The notes below the pieces were generated by a model. That model did not search any database and had not been told where the DNA came from. It was given only the letters and a program-made list of their open reading frames with translations. From Nitrospiraceae bacterium (GTDB taxonomy: Bacteria > Nitrospirota > Nitrospiria > Nitrospirales > Nitrospiraceae), in contig OMJA01000093.1 of assembly GCA_900299245.1 (NCBI GenBank), positions 1 through 32,100 of the forward strand: a DNA stretch of 32,100 nucleotides. The letters run 5' to 3'. This document shows, in pieces, positions 18,565-26,275 of this stretch (its first letter is position 1; every line of letters starts with the position of its first letter). The position numbers and the translations under genes are program-made.

Positions 18565-19745
18565 GTGACTCCGGCGCATTGTCCCGCCGCACGTGCTTCC
18601 AGCGGATCGCGTTTCTGCTCGGCGGTCTTGCCCTATGGCGACGGGTACAACCGGCGCAGGCTGAACCGGCTGGCGTGGTCGAGACCGGCCCCCAGACCGT
18701 GCGGGTCATGCGACCCTACGATGCAGAAACCCCGGTGCGAGAATTTGCCTCGTACCTGACTCCCAATCATCGATTTTTTGTAAGAAGTCATTTCGGCCCG
18801 CCTGAAGCGGCGCTGATTGCCGAGGCCGACTGGCGGCTCCGTGTGGGGGGACTGATCGAGCATCCGCTGGAGTTGACGCTCAAGGACCTCAAACAGTTTG
18901 AACGGATCACGATCACGGCGGTGGTGCAATGCAGTGGCAATGGCCGCGCGTTTCATCGTCCGAAAGTGCCGGGCGTGCAGTGGGAGCGGGGCGCGGTCGG
19001 GAACGCCCAATGGACGGGGGTGCGGTTGCGGGACCTGTTGGCGAAAGCCGGTGTGCGTCCTGCTGCGAAGCACGTGCAACTCCAGGGCGCCGATCGCCCG
19101 GTGGTCACGTCCGTGCCATTGTTCACCCGCAGCATTCCATTAGAGAAAGCGGTTCATCCGGACACGATCCTCGCGTACGAAATGAACGGGCGGCCCCTGC
19201 CGCTGTTGCACGGCGCACCGTTGCGGGTGATTACGCCAGGCTGGATGGCTGATTCCTGTATCAAGTGGCTGACCGACATCACTGTGCAGGCGGACGAGGC
19301 CAAGGGCTATTACATGCAGACGGCCTATCGCGTGCCGGTCACGGCCATTCAGCCGAATTCCGGTCTGCCGGGGACCTCGATGGTTCCGGTGGAAGCGATG
19401 GTCCTGAAATCGCTGATCGCCTCGCCCGGCAACGGTGATGAGGTCGGGCGCGGGCCGGTGACCGTGCAGGGCGTAGCCTGGAGCGGGGAATCGGCGATTA
19501 CGACGGTGGAATTGTCCTTTGACGAAGGCAGGACCTGGGAGCAGGCGAGGCTGGTCGGAGAGGATGAGCCCTACGCCTGGCGGCAATGGCAGTTTCTCTG
19601 GAAACCGAAGGCGGCCGGCTCCGCCAGCATACTGTGTCGTGCAACGGATTCGGCGGGCCAGGTTCAGCCGCAGACGACGGCCTGGAACCCAAGCGGGTTT
19701 TTATGGAACGGGTGGGACCGCGTGACTGTGACGGTGCAGGCCTGA
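18561..19745 (+). CDS. Sulfite oxidase-family molybdenum oxidoreductase (SorA-like), putative Tat substrate
   Basis: N-terminal SRRTCFQRIAFLLGG; Mo-cofactor Cys in VVQCSGNGRAFHRP; GPLRVITPGW-like APLRVITPGWMADSCIKWLTDI; C-terminal dimerisation Ig-like domain (ELSFDEGRTWEQA). Confidence 0.9.
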   Translation: MSDSGALSRRTCFQRIAFLLGGLALWRRVQPAQAEPAGVVETGPQTVRVMRPYDAETPVREFASYLTPNHRFFVRSHFGPPEAALIAEADWRLRVGGLIEHPLELTLKDLKQFERITITAVVQCSGNGRAFHRPKVPGVQWERGAVGNAQWTGVRLRDLLAKAGVRPAAKHVQLQGADRPVVTSVPLFTRSIPLEKAVHPDTILAYEMNGRPLPLLHGAPLRVITPGWMADSCIKWLTDITVQADEAKGYYMQTAYRVPVTAIQPNSGLPGTSMVPVEAMVLKSLIASPGNGDEVGRGPVTVQGVAWSGESAITTVELSFDEGRTWEQARLVGEDEPYAWRQWQFLWKPKAAGSASILCRATDSAGQVQPQTTAWNPSGFLWNGWDRVTVTVQA

Positions 19746-20350
19746 TGATGTTCAGTCGTATGTTGATCAGCGTGATTGTGTTGGGCGTGGCCGGGGGCGC
19801 GGCCATGACCGGAGCGCAGGAGGAGGATGTCGTGGCGGCCCTGGCACCGCGGGCGGAAACATTGATTCTCGCACGCTGTTCCGTCTGTCATACGCCGGAC
19901 CTTGTCGCGCAGCAGCGGCTGCCGAAAGACCGATGGGAGGCGACGGTCCAGAAGATGCGGCATTGGGGCGCCGAGATCACGGAGGAAGAGGCGGGGCTGC
20001 TCGTGCGGTTTCTGTCCGCCCGCTATCACCCAGGCGCGCCGGATCAACTGCCGCCGCTGGACAGCGAGTTGCGGAAGGCAGAGCCGTTGACGCAGGAGCC
20101 GGCAGCCGAGGGGCCGCTCGTCGGCGTGGCCGTGCGGGGAGCGGGTATTTTTGAACACAATTGCCAGGCATGCCACGGAACCGGGGCTACCGGCGGGTTC
20201 GGACCCAAACTCGCAAAGAATCCGATACTGAAACACGAAGACCTGTTCTGGGAAACGGTGCTGCACGGGCGCGGGCCGATGCCGGCCTGGGGTGCCGCGC
20301 TCAGCCATCAGGACATTGCCGACATTCACGCCTGGTTGTTGACGAAATAA
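19745..20350 (+). CDS. Diheme c-type cytochrome: SorB-like N-terminal half plus additional class I cytochrome domain
   Basis: ARCSVCHTPDLVAQQRLPKDRWEATVQKMRHWGAEI (SorB-like) and NCQACHGTGATGGFGPKLAKNP. ATG overlaps SorA TGA. Confidence 0.82.
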   Translation: MMFSRMLISVIVLGVAGGAAMTGAQEEDVVAALAPRAETLILARCSVCHTPDLVAQQRLPKDRWEATVQKMRHWGAEITEEEAGLLVRFLSARYHPGAPDQLPPLDSELRKAEPLTQEPAAEGPLVGVAVRGAGIFEHNCQACHGTGATGGFGPKLAKNPILKHEDLFWETVLHGRGPMPAWGAALSHQDIADIHAWLLTK

Positions 20351-20387
20351 GAAGGTACGCAGTTCAACGCAACGGAAAGGAGCGGTC

Positions 20388-21398
20388 ATGAATGTGAGAA
20401 GGAACGTGATGCTTGGAGGGGCGCTGCTGACGCTAGTGGGATTGATGTCCACTCCGAAGCTGTTGTTCGGAAGCGACCAGCCCCGGGCGAAAGAATTGAT
20501 TCAGCAGGCCTGCGTCCAATGCCATCGGCTGGAAGGGCAAGCCGACTCGCGATTCAACCTGCGCGCCCCGGATCTGATCTGGGCCGGGAGCAAGTACAAC
20601 CGGCCCTGGTTGATCCGCTGGCTGACCGGGAAGGAAGCGCCGCTCTATGTGAAAGGCTATCGCTGGGATCTCAGCGAAGGAGCCGTGAAGCATCCGGTCG
20701 TGACGGAGTCAGAGGCGAATGCCATTGCCGATTACTTTGACAAGCACAACAAGGATCCGCGGGTGACAGTCGGCGCGTATGACGTGACGAAGGTCACCAA
20801 GTTTGAAGCCGCGTTCGGCGGGATGGCCTATAAGGCGCATGCCTGTCTCGGTTGCCACACGGTCGAGGAAAACGGAAAACTCATCGGCGGGCAGCAGAGC
20901 GCGGCGCTGGAAAAATCCGGTCAACGCTATAACATGGACTGGCTGTTCCGGTTCGGATTGAACCCGCAGGATTTCGTGCCGCACAGCGGCGAGTTCCTCG
21001 CCGATGCGACCGAGCCGCAGTTACGTGCCGTGCTCGGATACCTGGCGACGCAGGGCGTGCCGGACTTTAAATATTACGAGCCCTGGACGGCTCCCGAATT
21101 CGGGAAGGCCAGCGTCGGGCGCGGAAAAGTCATCTACAAGGAGTATTGCATGCAGTGCCACGGGGCGACCGGGAAGGGCGATGGGCCGGCCGCGGCGACG
21201 CTGGAGCCGAAACCGGCGATTCATGCCAACATCAATTTCAGCGAGGTGCCGACGGAATATCTCTACAACATGATCAATCACGGGGGGGCGGCGATGGGCA
21301 AGTCTGCCAATATGCCGTACTGGGGATTGACCATCGGGCAGCAGGGCGTCGCGGACGTCATGGTCTATCTGAAGGCCACGTTCAAGGGACCGAAGTAG
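20388..21398 (+). CDS. Triheme c-type cytochrome
   Basis: Three CXXCH motifs: CVQCH, CLGCH, CMQCH in 336 aa with N-terminal signal. Confidence 0.9.
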   Translation: MNVRRNVMLGGALLTLVGLMSTPKLLFGSDQPRAKELIQQACVQCHRLEGQADSRFNLRAPDLIWAGSKYNRPWLIRWLTGKEAPLYVKGYRWDLSEGAVKHPVVTESEANAIADYFDKHNKDPRVTVGAYDVTKVTKFEAAFGGMAYKAHACLGCHTVEENGKLIGGQQSAALEKSGQRYNMDWLFRFGLNPQDFVPHSGEFLADATEPQLRAVLGYLATQGVPDFKYYEPWTAPEFGKASVGRGKVIYKEYCMQCHGATGKGDGPAAATLEPKPAIHANINFSEVPTEYLYNMINHGGAAMGKSANMPYWGLTIGQQGVADVMVYLKATFKGPK

Positions 21399-21416
21399 AC
21401 ATTCACGTATGAGCTG

Positions 21417-21449
21417 CGTTCGTCGCTCGCCACATGCGAGCGACGAACG
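21417..21449. repeat. Perfect 13-bp inverted repeat cgttcgtcgctcg-ccacatg-cgagcgacgaacg
   Basis: Read directly: arms 21417-21429 and 21437-21449, 7-nt loop, between triheme cytochrome stop and dsrE start. Confidence 0.85.
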
Positions 21450-21469
21450 GCGCATAAGAAGAGGTTACG

Positions 21470-21829
21470 GTGGCGACGTTTATTATTTCCGGCAGTCGGG
21501 GCACAGATGATCCCACGATGGCGACACTCCCGTTCGTCGCCGCCAAAGCAGCCAAAGAGCAGGGACACGATGTCGTCCTCTGGCTCTGGAACGAAGCTGT
21601 CACGCTGGGACGGAAGGGCACGGCCGATCATGTCCATGGCGTGAATCTGACTCCGCTAAAAGACTTGCTTGCCGGGGTGCAAGCTGCAAATATTCCTATA
21701 TGGGTCTGCGGCGCCTGCGCGGTGGCCAGGCAGATCGGCGGAGCGGATCTGGTGGCCGGCGCGTCCATTAAAGGCATGCCGGACTATATCAAGGCCGTGG
21801 CCGAACGAGACCGGAACGTGGTGTTTTAG
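21470..21829 (+). CDS. DsrE-family cytoplasmic sulfur-carrier-like protein
   Basis: TFIISGSRGTDDPTMATLPFVAAKAAKEQGHDVVLWLWNEAV...ANIPIWVCGACAVARQI; GTG start behind aagaagagg. Confidence 0.83.
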   Translation: MATFIISGSRGTDDPTMATLPFVAAKAAKEQGHDVVLWLWNEAVTLGRKGTADHVHGVNLTPLKDLLAGVQAANIPIWVCGACAVARQIGGADLVAGASIKGMPDYIKAVAERDRNVVF

Positions 21830-21859
21830 TTCGGGGGATTGTTTCTAACGCGGGGGGGC

Positions 21860-22921
21860 ATGATGGCTGCTGAAGGCGAGTCGACCGGCAAATCGAAGCA
21901 GAAAAAAGAGAATCGAGTCGGGCGCGATGCCGGGGCGGTGGACAACGACGGCGAGTTCTTGGCCGACGACCTGGAGACGATTCCCACCGCCGTTCCGAAA
22001 CTCGGCGACGGCTATCGGCAGCGACAGTCCGGAACCGGTGATCAGCTCGCCTATGCGATCGGGGTCGCTGGGCATACGTTGACGGATGAGGATCTGGGCC
22101 GGATCAACACCAGAAGAGGTCTGCTGACACTGCTCAAGCGGAAAGAAGTGGATGTGGAGGAAGTGCGCAAGACCTTGCTGTACGAGCAGGAGTTGCGGGC
22201 GCTTCAGGTCGAACTCGTCCGGTTGCAGCGGTGGGTCCAGGAGAGCGGGCAGCGGATCGCCATTCTGGTCGAAGGACGTGACGCCGCCGGCAAGGGCGGC
22301 ACGATCCGCCGCTTCACCGAACATCTGAATCCCCGCGCCATGCGGGTCGTCGCGCTGCCCAAGCCCACGGATGAAGAGCGGGGGCAGTGGTATTTTCAGC
22401 GGTACATCCGGCAATTGCCGAACAAGGGCGAAATCGTGTTCTTCGATCGCAGCTGGTACAACCGGGCCGTGGTCGAGCCGGTGATGGGGTTCTGCAGCAA
22501 GAAGGACCACCAGCGCTTCCTCCAGCAGGTGACCGAGTTCGAGCATATGCTCTATGAAGACGGCGTGACGATCATCAAGTTCTGGTTCTCGATTTCCAAG
22601 GAGGAGCAGGCGAAACGGTTTGAGGCACGCCGGCAGAATCCGCTGAAACAGTGGAAGCTGAGTCCGGTCGATGAAAAAGCGCAGGAGCTGTGGGATTCGT
22701 ATACCCGCTACAAAGAGGAAATGTTCAGCAAGACCCATGCGACCTTCAGCCCCTGGATCATCGTGAAAGCCAACGATAAACAGTCGGCGCGATTGGAGAG
22801 CCTGCGCTATGTCCTGAATCTGCTGCCGTACAAGGGCAAGGACCAGGCGCAGATCCGTCTGACGCCGGACCCGAATATCATCACCCGTTTCCATCGCAAG
22901 ATGGTCGAGCTGGATTTCTAG
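21860..22921 (+). CDS. ppk2: Polyphosphate kinase 2 family protein
   Basis: PPK2 Walker A/B motifs: LVEGRDAAGKGGTIRRFTEHLNPR and EIVFFDRSWYNRAVVEPVMGFC. ATG at 21860 preferred over TTG at 21839. Confidence 0.94.
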   Translation: MMAAEGESTGKSKQKKENRVGRDAGAVDNDGEFLADDLETIPTAVPKLGDGYRQRQSGTGDQLAYAIGVAGHTLTDEDLGRINTRRGLLTLLKRKEVDVEEVRKTLLYEQELRALQVELVRLQRWVQESGQRIAILVEGRDAAGKGGTIRRFTEHLNPRAMRVVALPKPTDEERGQWYFQRYIRQLPNKGEIVFFDRSWYNRAVVEPVMGFCSKKDHQRFLQQVTEFEHMLYEDGVTIIKFWFSISKEEQAKRFEARRQNPLKQWKLSPVDEKAQELWDSYTRYKEEMFSKTHATFSPWIIVKANDKQSARLESLRYVLNLLPYKGKDQAQIRLTPDPNIITRFHRKMVELDF

Positions 22922-22941
22922 CAACTGGAAAGAAGCGGATT

Positions 22942-23508
22942 ATGCGAAACCATCGTGGGCTGACAGTCCTTGTCGCGGTTGGCGTGCTGAGCGCATCGGC
23001 CTTGTGGGCGGCGGAGCGCCACATGATGCAGCCGCGGGTGCCGGCCGACAAGCTGGCCGAAGCGCGCGTGTTGGTGAGCCCATTGCCGGAATCCGCAGAG
23101 ACGGCGGAGAAGGGGAAAACCCTCTATCACGGCAAAGGGACCTGCTTCAATTGCCACGGCAAAGACGGGTCGGGCAACGGCGTGGCGGCGGTCGGACTCG
23201 ATCCCTCCCCCCGCAATTTTCAGCACCATGGATTCTGGCGCCATCGGACGGAAGGTGAGATCTTCTGGGTGATCAAGCATGGTTCGCCCGGCACCGCGAT
23301 GATCGGGTTCGGCGATCAACTCAGCGACGAAGAGATCTGGTCGATCATCCAGTATGAGCGCGGTTTTGCCGGAGACCATGGCCACGGAATGATGGGGCAC
23401 GGCGAAGGTATGGGGTCCGGGATGGGACCAGGCGGGATGGGGGGCATGGGGCATCGTGGGCCAAGAGGCATGATGGGTGAATGCGAAGGCGAAGCCTGCG
23501 GCCGGTAG
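22942..23508 (+). CDS. Monoheme c-type cytochrome with Met/His/Gly-rich C-terminal tail
   Basis: GTCFNCHGKDGSGNG heme motif; tail GDHGHGMMGHGEGMGSGMGPGGMGGMGHRGPRGMMGECEGEACGR. Confidence 0.9.
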   Translation: MRNHRGLTVLVAVGVLSASALWAAERHMMQPRVPADKLAEARVLVSPLPESAETAEKGKTLYHGKGTCFNCHGKDGSGNGVAAVGLDPSPRNFQHHGFWRHRTEGEIFWVIKHGSPGTAMIGFGDQLSDEEIWSIIQYERGFAGDHGHGMMGHGEGMGSGMGPGGMGGMGHRGPRGMMGECEGEACGR

Positions 23509-23753
23509 AACAGAGATCACCTGTGTAATTGCAGCGGTTCCCCTCCTCCTGATCCCCATCCTTGCGCTCATACAGCGACTGTAAATAAGCCTGCTCAGAC
23601 CGATTTCCCAAATCCAGGGCACTGGTGCCTTTTGCATCAGGCTCCTTTCTCCTCCAGACCTGGAATGCCCCAGGCGGCTTCTACTTTCCTCCTCCCGGAT
23701 TTGTAAGCCCTCATCAATCCAACGCAATTGATCATCGCTCAGCTTGACGATCT

Positions 23754-23769
23754 GGCATGAACCTGGCTT
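23754..23769 (+). promoter_or_regulatory. Candidate sigma-54 (-24/-12) promoter
   Basis: TGGCATGAACCTGGCT: GG-N10-GC, ~40 nt upstream of the YtxH ATG at 23810, in an intergenic region. Confidence 0.45.
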
Positions 23770-23809
23770 TTCGATTGGTGAAGAACACTTTCAGCAGGGA
23801 GGAATTGCC

Positions 23810-24121
23810 ATGGATACCCACGAGACACGTTGTTCATCGCAAGCCATCGCGCTGGCCTTTCTTGGCGGGGCGATTGCCGGAGCCGTCGCCGGGATTCTGC
23901 TCGCGCCCAAGTCGGGGGAGGAAACCAGGCGGGAGTTGCGCGGATATGCAAGGAAGGCGGAGGAAGAGGTGATCGAGAAGGCCAAGGAGGCGCGCGCCGC
24001 GCTCGATGACATGATCGAGCGGGGGAAGCACTACATGGATGAGCGCCGGGCCGATGTCGAGGCGGTCGTTCATGCCGGCAAAGAAGCGATGAAAGAGCGC
24101 ATGGACAAGTGCTGTAGCTAA
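23810..24121 (+). CDS. YtxH-domain stress-type membrane protein
   Basis: ALAFLGGAIAGAVAGILLAPKSGEETRRELRGYARKAEEE is the YtxH signature; RBS gggagg. Confidence 0.9.
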   Translation: MDTHETRCSSQAIALAFLGGAIAGAVAGILLAPKSGEETRRELRGYARKAEEEVIEKAKEARAALDDMIERGKHYMDERRADVEAVVHAGKEAMKERMDKCCS

Positions 24122-24130
24122 GGAGCGCCT

Positions 24131-25036
24131 GTGCTGTCGATTCGTTTCCATGGCCGGGGCGGGCAGGGCGCGAAAACCGCGAGCCGTATCGTGGGGACGG
24201 CGGCGTTTCTCGAAGGCTATCACGCGCAGGATTCGCCTGTGTACGGGGCGGAGCGGCGAGGCGCCCCGGTTGCCGCGTTCACGCGCATCGACCACAGTCC
24301 GATCCACGAACGGGGCGTAATCGCCCGACCTGATCTGGTGGTGATTGCGGATGCTTCGCTGATACGCGATCCGGCCGCCCGTGTGGCGGACGGGGTCGAT
24401 GAGCGGACGGTTGTGTTCGTCAATTCCTCCCTGAGTCCCGATCAGGTCAGTGTACAGGCGGCGCTTCCTGGCCGGCTGACGGCGCTGGATCTCACCGGTA
24501 TTGCGCTGCGCGAGTTCGGCAAGCGCGGGGCGATCAGTGCCTTGCTGGGGGCGGTGGCCGGACGGTTGAGCGGATTGCATCGGGACTCGATTAGGGACGC
24601 AGTGGCACGGGAGTTGGCGGATCTCGGGTTGTCTTCTGCGGTTATTGAGCGCAATCAGGCGGTTGCTCTGGATTGTTTTGACCAGGTGCCGGTGGTGTCC
24701 GTCGAACCGGGGGGGCCTCGGCCCGCGCCGCCCGTTCAATTGCACCGCCCGACCTATGATGCGCCCACGAAAGGCACGGCAAGTATCACCGTGGGGCCGA
24801 ATTCCGGCCTGCGATCCATGAGCGGGTGGCGGACGTTCCGCCCGGTGTTGCGTCCCGATCTGTGCAACGGCTGCTGGCTCTGTTTTGCGAATTGTCCGGA
24901 GGGAGCCATCACGATCAAGCCCGACGGGAAGCCGGCGGTGTACTACCCGCATTGCAAAGGGTGTCTGGATTGCGTGGAAGTCTGTCCGACCGACGCGATG
25001 ACCGTTGAGCGGGAGCCGCAGGGAGTGCAGCCATGA
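24131..25036 (+). CDS. 2-oxoacid:ferredoxin oxidoreductase, fused gamma + delta (2x[4Fe-4S]) subunits
   Basis: IRFHGRGGQGAKTASRIVGTAAFLEGYHAQDSPVYGAERRGAPVAAFTRI (gamma); C-terminal LCNGCWLCFANCPEGA...HCKGCLDCVEVCPTDAM (delta). GTG start. Confidence 0.93.
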   Translation: MLSIRFHGRGGQGAKTASRIVGTAAFLEGYHAQDSPVYGAERRGAPVAAFTRIDHSPIHERGVIARPDLVVIADASLIRDPAARVADGVDERTVVFVNSSLSPDQVSVQAALPGRLTALDLTGIALREFGKRGAISALLGAVAGRLSGLHRDSIRDAVARELADLGLSSAVIERNQAVALDCFDQVPVVSVEPGGPRPAPPVQLHRPTYDAPTKGTASITVGPNSGLRSMSGWRTFRPVLRPDLCNGCWLCFANCPEGAITIKPDGKPAVYYPHCKGCLDCVEVCPTDAMTVEREPQGVQP

Positions 25037-26268
25037 CCGCCGAGATGATGACCGGCAATCTGGCGGCGGCCTGGGGGGCGCGACTGGCCGATGTGGATTA
25101 TGTGCCGGCGTTTCCGATCACTCCGCAGACGGAGATCGTCGAGACGCTCGCCAAGTGGTGCGGGAGCGGTTCGCTGAATGCCCGGTTCGTCACGCTCGAT
25201 TCTGAGCATTCGATGATGACCGCGGCAGGCGCGGCGGCCGCGACCGGGGCGCGTGTCTTCACCGCCACGTCGAGCCAGGGGCTGCTGCATGCGTTCGAAG
25301 TGCTGTATACCGTGGCCGGCTGGCGGGTGCCGTTGGTGCTGGTAAATGTCTCGCGCGCCCTTGCGTCGCCGATCACGCTGGAGCCGGACCACAACGATGT
25401 GCTGGCCGCGCGGGATTGCGGGTTTCTTCAGCTGCATGCGGAGACCTGCCAGGAAGTCGTCGACTCGATTCTCCTGGCCTACCGGATTGCTGAAGATGCG
25501 AGGGTCTGCCTGCCGGTGATGGTGAACCTCGACGGATTTGTGCTCTCGTTTACCCGTGAGCCGGTGACGCTTCCCGATCCGGAAGTGGTGAAGCAATTTC
25601 TGCCGCCCTTTCGCCCGGCCCATCTGGGCTTCACGGCCTCGGCGCCGCGGTCGCTCGGCACGGCGGTCTTCGGCGGCGCGACCTACAGCTACTTCCGGCA
25701 CCAGCTCCATCTCGCGTCGCTCAACGGTCTCCGCGTGTACGAAGAAGCGGCGGCCGATTTCGAGCGGCTCTTCGGCCGCCGGTACGATCCGGTCGAACAA
25801 TACCGCATGGACGATGCCGAGGATGTGCTGGTCATGACCAATGCGTTTGCCAGCAAAGGCAAGGCGGCGGTGGATGCGGCGAGAGCGCAGGGGCGGCGGG
25901 TGGGATTGCTGCGTCTGCGCATGATTCGCCCCTGGCCGGCTGAGACAATTCAGCACGCCTTGCAGGGCCGGCGGGCCGTGGCCGTGGTCGATCAGAACCT
26001 CTCGCCGGGCCAGGGCGGTATTCTCTTTCAGGAAATCGCGGCCTGCCTGTATCACGAAGCCTTGCGGCCCCGGGCGCTCTGCTCATTCATCGGCGGGCTG
26101 GGGGGAAAAAATCTGTCGGAGGGGGAGTTTCAGGCGATCTTCGAGCAGACGGCGGACGCGGGAGTCCGGGGCACGGGCATCGGGCCGGTGCTGTTGTTTA
26201 CCGAGTCCGAGCATCGTGAAGTGGAACAGTTGCAATTCCTCGCCCATGAACTCAAAACGGGCCGGTGA
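25033..26268 (+). CDS. 2-oxoacid (pyruvate-type):ferredoxin oxidoreductase alpha subunit
   Basis: GNLAAAWGARLADVDYVPAFPITPQTEIVETLAKW...DSEHSMMTAAGAAAATGARVFTATSSQGLLHAFEVLY; ATGA overlap with upstream gene. Confidence 0.95.
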   Translation: MTAEMMTGNLAAAWGARLADVDYVPAFPITPQTEIVETLAKWCGSGSLNARFVTLDSEHSMMTAAGAAAATGARVFTATSSQGLLHAFEVLYTVAGWRVPLVLVNVSRALASPITLEPDHNDVLAARDCGFLQLHAETCQEVVDSILLAYRIAEDARVCLPVMVNLDGFVLSFTREPVTLPDPEVVKQFLPPFRPAHLGFTASAPRSLGTAVFGGATYSYFRHQLHLASLNGLRVYEEAAADFERLFGRRYDPVEQYRMDDAEDVLVMTNAFASKGKAAVDAARAQGRRVGLLRLRMIRPWPAETIQHALQGRRAVAVVDQNLSPGQGGILFQEIAACLYHEALRPRALCSFIGGLGGKNLSEGEFQAIFEQTADAGVRGTGIGPVLLFTESEHREVEQLQFLAHELKTGR

Positions 26269-26275
26269 TGGACCG

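Noticed and set aside
23345-23611. 88-aa minus ORF MGNRSEQAYLQSLYERKD... as an intact gene
   Set aside because: Its 3' half is antisense to the cytochrome tail; only the upstream intergenic portion looks protein-like, so it is treated as part of a possible remnant, not a gene.
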